Positions 1-6,092 of a DNA stretch of 64,000 nt are shown here, one piece after another. The stretch lies in the IMG/VR virus record IMGVR_UViG_3300046167_000447, positions 1 to 64,000 of that record; one strand, given 5' to 3'. The DNA is from a virus. Below the pieces are notes generated by a model, which did not search any database, was not told where the DNA came from, and saw only the letters and a list, made by a program, of their open reading frames with translations. Within the stretch, counting starts at the first letter, position 1. The number at the start of each line of letters is the position of its first letter. The position numbers and the translations under genes were made by a program.

Positions 1-125
1 GTAGTTTTAGGTGGTTTACCGCCAAGTATACGAATAACAAAAGAAACAAAAGACAGCCCTAAACACAGAGCCGTGTACTTTAGTACGAATCTTAGGTATT
101 TCTTTAAGTTTTTGTAATATCCCAT
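1..125 (-). CDS. Partial small membrane protein, cut by left window edge
   Basis: An open frame begins at the ATG complementary to 123-125 and stays open to base 1, giving at least 41 residues starting MGYYKNLKKYLRFVLKY. A basic, lysine-rich N-terminus is followed by a hydrophobic stretch (about residues 14-34) typical of a single membrane span. A leftward Bacteroidota-type -7 box lies 31 nt upstream (156-163), which supports expression. I do not recognise a family. It may be the start of a leftward operon outside the window. Confidence 0.5.
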   Translation of the reverse strand, partial: MGYYKNLKKYLRFVLKYTALCLGLSFVSFVIRILGGKPPKT

Positions 126-155
126 TGCGGTGAAATTAGTTGCAGAATTGCCCTG

Positions 156-163
156 CAAAGATA
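156..163 (-). promoter_or_regulatory. Leftward Bacteroidota-type promoter (-7 box)
   Basis: The minus strand reads TATCTTTG followed by C, a match to the TAnnTTTG -7 element of Bacteroidota sigma-A promoters. It sits 31 nt before the leftward ORF that starts at 125. I see no convincing -33 TTG at the right distance. Confidence 0.5.
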
Positions 164-322
164 CGGCACAAAAGATAAACATTTACCCATAATCCCTTTA
201 TTTACAGTGTGTCCACGGTACACATACCCCTAAAACAAACACAAAGAACAGCCTAAAATATTGTTATATCCTTGTTTAATACCAACAAATGTGTTAAATT
301 CTTAACAAATAGGGGAATACCA

Positions 323-353
323 TTGACAATGTCGAAAATAATCACTACCTTTG
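323..353 (+). promoter_or_regulatory. Rightward early promoter
   Basis: TTG (323-325), then 20 nt, then TACCTTTG (346-353): both elements and the spacing match the Bacteroidota consensus TTG-N19/20-TAnnTTTG. It is the only clear + strand promoter of this type in the left region. It faces the long non-coding leader and the whole early gene block. A hairpin with 7-bp arms at 370-376 and 390-396, ending in TTTT, lies right at the start of the expected transcript. Confidence 0.7.
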
Positions 354-1539
354 CAGCAACCCTAATATTAAAAGACGACAGATTCAGGAGTCTTTTCAAC
401 TAAACACGACGGGTTTTCCAACAGACAAACCTCGCTCGTAACACATCTCTTCACAATTAGCCCATATTATACCCTTACGTGCGCACCTCGTTAGAACAGA
501 TTCTACCTCGTTACGCAGACAAGTATAATTCCCCCTCTGTGGGCTTATCTTTTTCACAGGTAGGCTAACGCCCCATAAAAATGAAAAAAGCCCCCTGATG
601 TAAAATTTAGAGGGTTATAAAGAATGTTTGGATGGTTATAAGGAATATTTGGAGTGTTATAAGGAATGTGGGGATTATACATACATACAGACGAATCGCA
701 AGCAAAACCGAAACGCATCCCGAAACCCATGCCCCGTGACCGAAGGGAACGACCCTAAAACCTTTTAGCTTTTTGTTCAGCCATTAGACTGACAGACTCA
801 ATCCATAGGAGTGTTTTGTTGGAGGGTAGGAGGATTAGAGGAGGGTTATAGGGGATGAGGGGATTCTCAACCCCCCACTTTTTCAACCATACCATAGCAC
901 TCAACACGGGGTTAACTTACTCACGTCCTATCTGCATTCCGCCAATGCAACCCGCCATAGCGCTCCGATTGGGTCATTCTACGAGTCTATGCGAGTCTAT
1001 CTTACAAGATAAAATGTGGGCAATCCATGATAAAATATGGGCATTGTAGTCTATAGGTCGGTTCAATGTTTACGGGGTCTCCCGTTGGTTGGTCTGTGCT
1101 GATATTGGGTGAAATCGTTATGGTACAATCGTACACTTCTAAAAATATGCGTTTTTGTTCTCTATCCCAATGTTTATAGGGGTTAAGGTTTTAGGTTTTC
1201 GATTAAAGGGTAGGTCGGGGACAATACTCTGTTATCCCTTGGTTTTATTGGGGTTGAGGGGCATTGGCTTTGGTTCGCCACGGCTCTTTATACATAACCA
1301 ATACGAGTCAAGTCCTTTTTTAGGGGAAATGGAGATGTTCCACGGCTCTAGCCCTTTGTCAGTCTGCGTTCCACGGGTTATCAACAAGGTGAAAAAAAAT
1401 TCAAATAATCTTTAACTCATTGAGGGAGAGAGGGTTTAGCTCTTGTCAAGTCTTTTTGGGAAAATTTCTTGATTTGGGGTTCTCCAAAAAAAAATTAAAA
1501 AAAGTTTTAGGGGAAAATGGGTACTGAAAATCAAGCAGT
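354..1539 (+). other. Non-coding region downstream of the early promoter
   Basis: About 1.2 kb with no supportable gene. Two open frames here (855-1049 and 1155-1415) have no recognisable leader, unusual residue composition and no neighbour overlap, unlike the real early genes, so I do not call them. The stretch contains a hairpin at 370-396, three 21-bp tandem repeats at 613-675, several purine-rich runs and a very A-rich tract near 1484-1505. It could be transcribed leader, part of a large RNA, or a replication region. Confidence 0.5.
613..675 (+). repeat. Three 21-bp tandem repeats
   Basis: Units at 613-633, 634-654 and 655-675 share the core GTTATAAnGAATnTTTGGA, with substitutions mainly at the unit ends and in the third copy. 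Short direct repeats in a non-coding region near a divergent promoter resemble iterons or repressor sites. Two DnaA-domain-IV-like proteins are encoded downstream, but nothing here proves an origin. Confidence 0.6.
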
Positions 1540-2160
1540 TACGAGGCTCTCTTCGCGGGTATCATTATAGGGATTTTTGAGGGGGAAAATTTTATTTGGC
1601 TCGTATCACATTTCTGCCCCATATTGCGAATGTCAAACGGAAAGGGGGTAACCCTAGATGAGTAACACATAGAAAGTCTTCCGTTAATGAGAGTGGAAAT
1701 CGAAAGACCACGAAACGAGTTCAACTGAACTGCCTCTAAGAAACGACCGCTTCGATAGTCACTAGACGGGGATTGCATCCCCACGGAGGTTCACCCAAGA
1801 CTGAGAGTAGCAATCGCTACGGCACATCTGCAACTCAGTTACAAGCCCTCCCAACGAACGCTGAACAGACCTAGAGTCCCTCGGGACAAGACGCACATTG
1901 ATACTGCGAGAGGGTCGAGAGTAAGCAACGGAACAAGTCAAAACATCGAATCGAGCAAGTCCCTTACAATATCGGGTAGAGTCTGCGTAACCGAGGTAGC
2001 GCCCCAAAATGACTCGTTGGAACACCATTCAACCCTAGACGATACGGAAACACTTGTAACCCATTCCCGTGGGGTGAGTTGTAGAGCATTCAGCGTTACG
2101 TAGAGTATGCAGATTGTGACTACCCAAGGGAGAGCGAGACTCCCCACCCCACCTAACCCG
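1540..2160 (+). ncRNA. Candidate large structured RNA
   Basis: About 600 nt that is richer in GC and in local self-complementarity than its surroundings and has no + strand gene. Examples are GGGGAT/ATCCCC around a TGC loop (1768-1782), GTAGC/GCTAC (1807-1820) enclosed by CTGAG/CTCAG (1801-1805 with 1834-1838), GTCC/GGAC (1876-1887), and CCCTC with GAGGG spanning 1846-1913. Minus-strand open frames across it have no leader and overlap each other. Large ornate phage RNAs (GOLLD, ROOL) also lie near tRNA-like sequences, but I cannot match this one to either. It ends in the tRNA-like fold at 2069-2152. Confidence 0.35.
2069..2152 (+). ncRNA. tRNA-like element 0 (degenerate T-arm)
   Basis: An 8-bp acceptor-like stem (2069-2076 GTGGGGTG with 2145-2152 CACCCCAC) encloses a 5-bp, 7-nt-loop arm at the T-arm position (2128-2144, GGGAG/CTCCC) that abuts the 3' acceptor strand exactly as in tRNA. 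The loop is AGCGAGA, not TTCGANT. The middle 51 nt can form a long arm (GTAG/CTAC, GCAT/ATGC). It lies just before the first ACCAC hairpin, in the place that clearer tRNA-like elements take before later genes. Confidence 0.4.
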
Positions 2161-2175
2161 AGCCGACCACGGCTC
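2160..2175 (+). promoter_or_regulatory. ACCAC-loop leader hairpin A
   Basis: Stem GAGCC/GGCTC with loop GACCAC, preceded by CTAACC and followed by ACAAA. It ends 15 nt before the ATG at 2191. First of six covarying copies. Confidence 0.75.
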
Positions 2176-2190
2176 ACAAATTGAATGATT

Positions 2191-2529
2191 ATGACTAATT
2201 CAGCGAAATTGATGGAATCTCTAGAGGTAGCGGGTGCTAACATCAACCAACAACCATTGGTAGTTCTAAAGGCTAACCCATACCTAGGTAAGTTCATCCT
2301 CAAGCAAAGCGATGTAAAGCTAAGTCTAGGAAGACCCGTAATCGAGACAACTCTTCACGATGCGGAAAGCGGTATGAAGATATTCACTGCTAGAGATGAG
2401 GATGCTGAGACCTTAGCATCAGCGAAATACGCTTTTACTGAGATGGAGTTCAACTGCATCCAAGATGCTATAGACAAGGCTAAAGCCAAAACCAAAGCGG
2501 TAGTAGATACGCTAGGATACTTAGAGTAA
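2191..2529 (+). CDS. Early protein of unknown function
   Basis: 112 residues. An in-frame ATG lies 6 nt upstream at 2185, but I choose 2191 because all six ACCAC-hairpin leaders place the start 15-16 nt after the hairpin. The C-terminal half (about residues 70-112) is predicted helical and alanine/lysine-rich. No family recognised. It is the first gene of the early block and is followed by tRNA-like element 1, so it is probably among the first and most abundant early proteins. Confidence 0.8.
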   Translation: MTNSAKLMESLEVAGANINQQPLVVLKANPYLGKFILKQSDVKLSLGRPVIETTLHDAESGMKIFTARDEDAETLASAKYAFTEMEFNCIQDAIDKAKAKTKAVVDTLGYLE

Positions 2530-2536
2530 TCCACCA

Positions 2537-2579
2537 AGCATATATGGTATTCAGCGGGGTTCGATTCCCCGCTATGCTA
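2537..2579 (+). ncRNA. tRNA-like minihelix 1
   Basis: Acceptor-like stem AGCATA (2537-2542) with TATGCT (2573-2578), a D-loop-like linker containing TGGTA, then a T-arm: GCGGGG, loop TTCGATT, CCCCGC (2554-2572), which abuts the 3' acceptor strand. There is no anticodon arm. Total about 43 nt, starting 7 nt after the stop codon and ending 6 nt before hairpin B. Confidence 0.7.
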
Positions 2580-2585
2580 CTAACC

Positions 2586-2601
2586 GACCCGACCACGGGT
2601 C
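2586..2601 (+). promoter_or_regulatory. ACCAC-loop leader hairpin B
   Basis: Stem GACCC/GGGTC with loop GACCAC, preceded by CTAACC and followed by ACAAA. It ends 15 nt before the ATG at 2617. The stem differs from copy A by compensatory changes. Confidence 0.75.
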
Positions 2602-2616
2602 ACAAATTCAATTGTT

Positions 2617-2889
2617 ATGAATATTATTTCATGCCCATCAGCACTCATTGGATGCAATGAGTCTAATTTCAATCTAATCACCAAGGACGTAGCGGTGGTT
2701 AAATTTCCTTGCAAGGATACATATATCCTATACAACAAGGAGCAACAGACCTACGGGGTCTTTGATAACGAGACCGATGAGTTGATATCCATAGGGTACA
2801 AAGGTCACGGATGCGTTATATTCGATAACCGATATTTCGGCAGAGATGAGTTCATCATCATAGAGACAATCTACAGAATGTCTCTCTAA
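2617..2889 (+). CDS. Early protein of unknown function
   Basis: 90 residues, start fixed by the hairpin B leader. Mixed beta-rich sequence with four cysteines (C6, C13, C32, C66) but no clear zinc motif. Its stop codon TAA shares its last A with the first base of tRNA-like element 2, so the gene and the RNA element are physically fused. No family recognised. Confidence 0.8.
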   Translation: MNIISCPSALIGCNESNFNLITKDVAVVKFPCKDTYILYNKEQQTYGVFDNETDELISIGYKGHGCVIFDNRYFGRDEFIIIETIYRMSL

Positions 2890-2931
2890 GCATATATGGT
2901 ACAACGGGAGGTTCGAGTCCTCCCTATGCTA
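2889..2931 (+). ncRNA. tRNA-like minihelix 2
   Basis: Same architecture as element 1 with a different T-stem. AGCATA (2889-2894) pairs with TATGCT (2925-2930), the linker contains ATGGTA, and the T-arm is GGGAGG, loop TTCGAGT, CCTCCC (2906-2924). The acceptor starts on the last base of the upstream stop codon. The different T-stem (compensated on both sides) supports a selected structure. Confidence 0.7.
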
Positions 2932-2937
2932 CTAACC

Positions 2938-2952
2938 GAGCCACCACGGCTC
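2938..2952 (+). promoter_or_regulatory. ACCAC-loop leader hairpin C
   Basis: Stem GAGCC/GGCTC with loop ACCAC (5 nt), preceded by CTAACC and followed by ACAAA. It ends 16 nt before the ATG at 2969. Confidence 0.75.
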
Positions 2953-2968
2953 ACAAATCCGATTGATT

Positions 2969-3355
2969 ATGAATTTTTCAATGAATTTTATGACCCGCCA
3001 ACTTGTACGTGCAAGAGGCATAGTGAACAACCGCATCGAGGCGGTAGAGTCCGACCTAACTAACGGGCTGAATGGAGGTCAAAGTCTGTCGCAGAAGTAC
3101 GAAGAGATAGGCATTCTGTTAGCCTTGAAACTTAGACTAAAGAAGTCTATCAAGGAAACGGCAGAAGAAGGGCACACTCGTAACTACCTAACGCTACCTA
3201 TAGCTGAGTTAGAAATGCTTGAGTTGTTGGTTGAGTCCAAGAAGTTGCAGATGGTTGCAAAGGTAGGCGAGATGGACTACGAGGCATCTCCCGATGAGAT
3301 ACAAGAGTTAGCTGATTTCTTCAGTATGGGTGTGATTATCAGCAAAATTCAATAG
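2969..3355 (+). CDS. Early helical protein of unknown function
   Basis: 128 residues. A TTG at 2963 is in frame, but the leader spacing argues for the ATG at 2969. Largely alpha-helical, charged sequence with heptad-like leucines around residues 45-100. No family recognised. It is followed by a two-armed tRNA-like fold at 3376-3429. Confidence 0.75.
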   Translation: MNFSMNFMTRQLVRARGIVNNRIEAVESDLTNGLNGGQSLSQKYEEIGILLALKLRLKKSIKETAEEGHTRNYLTLPIAELEMLELLVESKKLQMVAKVGEMDYEASPDEIQELADFFSMGVIISKIQ

Positions 3356-3375
3356 CTGACCCCTAATTTCACAAA

Positions 3376-3429
3376 GGGTAGTGGCTGACTGCAACAAGGT
3401 CAGCACCGACATCGTGGTCGGGCTACCCA
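3376..3429 (+). ncRNA. Two-armed cloverleaf-like RNA
   Basis: GGGTAG (3376-3381) pairs with CTACCC (3423-3428) and encloses two perfect hairpins: GCTGAC/GTCAGC (3384-3404, 9-nt loop) and CCGAC/GTCGG (3406-3421, 6-nt loop ATCGTG). This is the shape of a tRNA without a D-arm, but the T-loop consensus is absent. It occupies the slot between a stop codon and an ACCAC hairpin (3436-3450) that T-arm elements take elsewhere. Confidence 0.55.
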
Positions 3430-3435
3430 CTAACC

Positions 3436-3450
3436 GACCCACCACGGGTC
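3436..3450 (+). promoter_or_regulatory. ACCAC-loop leader hairpin D
   Basis: Stem GACCC/GGGTC with loop ACCAC, preceded by CTAACC and followed by ACAAA. It ends 16 nt before the ATG at 3467. Confidence 0.75.
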
Positions 3451-3466
3451 ACAAAACTGAATTGCT

Positions 3467-3700
3467 ATGGCTAAGGTCACAAGAAGTACGGCGGGTGCAA
3501 ACTTCCTCGCCAACAAGGATAAATTCAACGCAGAGTTCGTTGAGTTCAATGTCAATGAAAGACTCGTAGGTCGTGCAGAGCGCAAAGCCATGAAGCAAAG
3601 ACTTGCAGAGTACAACAGAATGAAAAATGCCCCAAAGACCCCCGTGACTGCGGGATTCGTTGAGGTGAAGTCTAACCTTAAATTTGCTTACGGAGTATGA
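3467..3700 (+). CDS. Small basic early protein
   Basis: 77 residues, start fixed by hairpin D. Rich in Lys/Arg and Ala, with a central helix (about residues 30-55) carrying many basic residues, so nucleic-acid binding is possible but not shown. The stop overlaps the next start as ATGA (3697-3700), indicating translational coupling. No family recognised. Confidence 0.75.
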   Translation: MAKVTRSTAGANFLANKDKFNAEFVEFNVNERLVGRAERKAMKQRLAEYNRMKNAPKTPVTAGFVEVKSNLKFAYGV

Positions 3701-4044
3701 GTGTTACTTTGAATACAATGATAGCCAAAGACCTATTCAATCTATGTGTTGATGGCGGTGCAAGTGTGTTAGGGAAGTTCGAGAATGACCGAGGTCAGCG
3801 TTTGCGTTTCTACGAGCACCCAATCTATGGGGAGGATTGCCCTATAATCGTAGCGTTCATAGACTACGGAGTTGCGTTCAACTCTACGTTCTATGATTTG
3901 CACGATATGACACAAAAGAACTGCGATGTTGTTTCCGTTGAGACTTGCATCAAGTTTGGGTTTGACCCTAATGCGGATGCGGACTACGTGCCGAGATACG
4001 TTGATGGGTATATGTTTTGTAAGTATGAAGAAAATGAAGATTGA
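3697..4044 (+). CDS. Early protein of unknown function
   Basis: 115 residues, coupled to the upstream gene by an ATGA overlap. Beta-rich, acidic overall, with several aromatic residues and cysteines and an acidic C-terminal tail (EENED). No motif recognised. Confidence 0.75.
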   Translation: MSVTLNTMIAKDLFNLCVDGGASVLGKFENDRGQRLRFYEHPIYGEDCPIIVAFIDYGVAFNSTFYDLHDMTQKNCDVVSVETCIKFGFDPNADADYVPRYVDGYMFCKYEENED

Positions 4045-4046
4045 TT

Positions 4047-4217
4047 ATGGATGGTTTTACTAAGAATGTTGTCGCTTACTTGTTTTGTTGCGTAGCATCG
4101 TTTCTGTCTTTTGTAGTGGCGTACTGCGGTCACCCACCATTTTTTTTGCTTAGTCTATTTAGCTTTGCTTGTAGCTTTTGTATTTTGTTGAACTCTAAAA
4201 TGAATGAGAATGAGTGA
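4047..4217 (+). CDS. Small two-span membrane protein
   Basis: 56 residues starting MDGFTKNVVAYLFCCVAS. Two hydrophobic segments (about 8-27 and 30-48) are separated by CGHPP, and the C-terminus (NSKMNENE) is hydrophilic. It starts 2 nt after the upstream stop and its last bases (ATGAGTGA) contain the next start, the same overlap pattern as 6977-7102 and 7294-7464. Cysteine-rich (6 Cys). Likely an early inner-membrane protein, function unknown. Confidence 0.65.
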   Translation: MDGFTKNVVAYLFCCVASFLSFVVAYCGHPPFFLLSLFSFACSFCILLNSKMNENE

Positions 4218-4506
4218 AGTTGTTGAAGTGAGAGACAATGTCTCTGTGAGATTTGCTTTCGGGCAGAACCAAAAAGTAGACCTTGGTAGAGCGGTCTATA
4301 TGGTGTATAGCCACGAGGATGTTTACCACCCTCAGCTACTGAAAGTCTTCCATAGATTGGAGGATGCCGTTGAGTATGCGAGTGCTTACGTTGAAGACAG
4401 AACGGACTCGTATTCTTGGATGGACTTCGAGATGCTCATCTATCAAGAGATGATTGCATTCGACTCCCATCTGCACGAGTTCGATGGCGATGACGATGAG
4501 GAATAG
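4210..4506 (+). CDS. Acidic early protein of unknown function
   Basis: 98 residues. Two starts are possible: 4204 (MRMSEV) and 4210 (MSEV). I prefer 4210 because it gives the ATGAGTGA overlap with the preceding stop that recurs among neighbours. The C-terminus is very acidic (EFDGDDDEE). No family recognised. tRNA-like element 3 follows 5 nt after the stop. Confidence 0.7.
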   Translation: MSEVVEVRDNVSVRFAFGQNQKVDLGRAVYMVYSHEDVYHPQLLKVFHRLEDAVEYASAYVEDRTDSYSWMDFEMLIYQEMIAFDSHLHEFDGDDDEE

Positions 4507-4511
4507 ACTCA

Positions 4512-4579
4512 TAAGGGTAAATGGTTGTCGAGTGTTCACTATCACTTGGCTCTGCGGGGTTCGATTCCCCGCTACCTTA
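4512..4579 (+). ncRNA. tRNA-like element 3 (with extra arm)
   Basis: TAAGG (4512-4516) pairs with CCTTA (4575-4579); one bulged G allows two more pairs. Next come TGGTT (D-loop-like), a hairpin with loop TTCACTAT at the anticodon-arm position (4530-4547), and a T-arm GCGGGG, TTCGATT, CCCCGC (4554-4572) abutting the acceptor. This is the most complete tRNA mimic here, but the middle loop has 8 nt and lacks a normal anticodon-loop pattern, so it is unlikely to decode. The T-arm is identical to element 1. Confidence 0.65.
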
Positions 4580-4590
4580 CAAGTTTAACC

Positions 4591-4606
4591 GACCCTACCA
4601 CGGGTC
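4591..4606 (+). promoter_or_regulatory. ACCAC-loop leader hairpin E
   Basis: Stem GACCC/GGGTC with loop TACCAC, preceded by TTAACC and followed by ACAAA. It ends 16 nt before the ATG at 4623. Confidence 0.75.
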
Positions 4607-4622
4607 ACAAAATTGAATAACT

Positions 4623-5990
4623 ATGGCTCGATTTGTAGCAGATGTTTGGGCACTTGCCCGATTGGAATTGAATCTTCAAGGATTCGAGATTATTGAAATG
4701 GCTTCCAAAAGCCAAGACTTATTCCGTAAGGCGGGAATCAACACCGCATCAACGGGTAAGATGAGTACGGGACAAGCCGTGAAGAAGATAGAGGCGGGTA
4801 GTAAATCCCACCCTATGGAAAGAGGAGGAGGCGAGGGAGTTGATTTGATTTTCGCTCTGCGTGATTCGGATGGTACGTTAGCCGTGTATAGCCAAGATAA
4901 ACCAAGCGGAGTTCAATACGATTGGGATTTACTTACCGAGGGTAAGGAATTTGGATGGTCTATAAAATCGGATGTCATTTCAAGATTCCGCTTTAGCCAT
5001 CATCAGCTATTCGGAGTTAGAGGAAAGATGTACAGATTCGAGGAGAAAGGAACAGAATTAAAAACGCAGACCGAGTCTGCACAAACCACAAAGAGTATGG
5101 GACAACAGACTGACCCCTCAGCGCTAATTGCTCAAGCGCTTGAAATGATGAGCAAAGGTGGTTCAATTGATGAGTCTCAAGTGGAGGCTATTGTTGAGCG
5201 CAAGTTGAAAGCGGTTCAGCCACTCAAGGTTGAGGTCGTATCTGCTACGTCTACCAAGCGAGTCGAGATGGCTCACAAGAGTTTCGCTGATGGCGTTGCG
5301 CTCTTGGGCTTAGGCAAGAATATCGCCTTAATTGGCGAGGCGGGTAGCGGTAAGTCTTTCGGGGCTATCCAAATGGCTCAGTCGTTAGACTTAGACTACG
5401 TAGTTGAGTCTTGTCACGGCAAGATGCAGTCATTCGATTTGGTCGGGGCTATGTCTCCAACCACGGGTAGCTACATCAGCACCAAGCTACGGGATGCCTA
5501 CGAGAATGGTAAGGTTCTCATCCTCGATGAGTTTGACCGCTCCAACACGGAGACCACTATCGCATTGAACGGAGTGTTAGCGGGTGATTGCTACGGATTT
5601 CCCGATGGGATGGTGACTCGCCACAAGGACTTCCGAGTGATTGCTTGTCAAAACACATTCGGAACGGGAGCATCCAAGACCTACGCATCAGCTAAGGCTC
5701 AAGATGGCTCTACGCTGACTCGATTCACTCGATTAGAGTGGAACATAGATGCTCACTTAGAGAGAGCTATCTGTGGTCACAACGATGTCACACGAGCGGT
5801 GCAGATGGTTCGCAAGAATGCTAAGGATAACGGCTACGACCAAATCCTTATCACTCCTCGCCAATGTATGGATGCTAACCAAATGGTTGATGCCCTTGGG
5901 TGGGATTTGAAAAAGGCTATCAACTTCTCTTGTCTCAATGGCTTGGCTGATGATATCAAGAAGAGATTACTCAATGGAGTGTCTCTCTAA
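4623..5990 (+). CDS. MoxR/CobS-like AAA+ ATPase
   Basis: 455 residues, start fixed by hairpin E. The N-terminal 200 residues are unfamiliar. The C-terminal AAA+ module has Walker A GEAGSGKS (238-245), Walker B LILDEFD (299-305) and a sensor-1 Asn in ACQN (344), the layout of MoxR/CobS-type remodelling ATPases. Such ATPases act as ring hexamers on a partner, often a VWA-type protein; the next gene (6093) is the obvious candidate. Phages of several hosts carry similar pairs early in their genomes, role unsettled. I infer remodelling of a host or phage complex. Confidence 0.85.
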   Translation: MARFVADVWALARLELNLQGFEIIEMASKSQDLFRKAGINTASTGKMSTGQAVKKIEAGSKSHPMERGGGEGVDLIFALRDSDGTLAVYSQDKPSGVQYDWDLLTEGKEFGWSIKSDVISRFRFSHHQLFGVRGKMYRFEEKGTELKTQTESAQTTKSMGQQTDPSALIAQALEMMSKGGSIDESQVEAIVERKLKAVQPLKVEVVSATSTKRVEMAHKSFADGVALLGLGKNIALIGEAGSGKSFGAIQMAQSLDLDYVVESCHGKMQSFDLVGAMSPTTGSYISTKLRDAYENGKVLILDEFDRSNTETTIALNGVLAGDCYGFPDGMVTRHKDFRVIACQNTFGTGASKTYASAKAQDGSTLTRFTRLEWNIDAHLERAICGHNDVTRAVQMVRKNAKDNGYDQILITPRQCMDANQMVDALGWDLKKAINFSCLNGLADDIKKRLLNGVSL

Positions 5991-6008
5991 GGCGTTCACT
6001 ATCACGCT
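5991..6008 (+). promoter_or_regulatory. TTCACTATCA hairpin (copy 2)
   Basis: GGCGT pairs with ACGCT around TCACTATC, directly after the TAA at 5990. The 10-mer TTCACTATCA (5995-6004) recurs at 4535-4544 and 9142-9151, each time in a hairpin loop next to a T-arm element but with a different stem. Confidence 0.5.
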
Positions 6009-6010
6009 GA

Positions 6011-6050
6011 GGGTGCATGGTGTAAGAGGGGGTTCGACTCCCCCTCACCC
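6011..6050 (+). ncRNA. tRNA-like minihelix 4
   Basis: GGGTG (6011-6015) pairs with CACCC (6046-6050). The linker has CATGGTGTAA (D-loop-like GG), and the T-arm is AGGGGG, loop TTCGACT, CCCCCT (6027-6045) abutting the acceptor. No anticodon arm. CTAATC and hairpin F follow within 12 nt, the same order as elements 1 and 2. Confidence 0.65.
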
Positions 6051-6061
6051 CACTACTAATC

Positions 6062-6077
6062 GAGTCTACCACGACTC
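6062..6077 (+). promoter_or_regulatory. ACCAC-loop leader hairpin F
   Basis: Stem GAGTC/GACTC with loop TACCAC, preceded by CTAATC and followed by ACAAA. It ends 15 nt before the ATG at 6093. This is the most diverged stem and it is still fully paired. Confidence 0.75.
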
Positions 6078-6092
6078 ACAAATAGATTGCTT

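Noticed and set aside
855-1415. Open frames at 855-1049 (64 aa) and 1155-1415 (86 aa)
   Set aside because: No leader of any of the three families, no overlap coupling, and residue composition unlike the acidic/basic early proteins. Left as non-coding.
1539-2303. Three overlapping minus-strand frames across the candidate large RNA
   Set aside because: They overlap each other and a real + strand gene, have no promoter or leader, and are explained by the low stop-codon density of GC-richer structured sequence.
2160-6077. ACCAC hairpins as N4-type hairpin promoters for a virion RNA polymerase
   Set aside because: Loops are 5-6 nt rather than 3, and I find no RNA polymerase motifs in the 2126- or 1255-residue virion proteins. 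Kept only as an alternative to be tested by 5'-end mapping.
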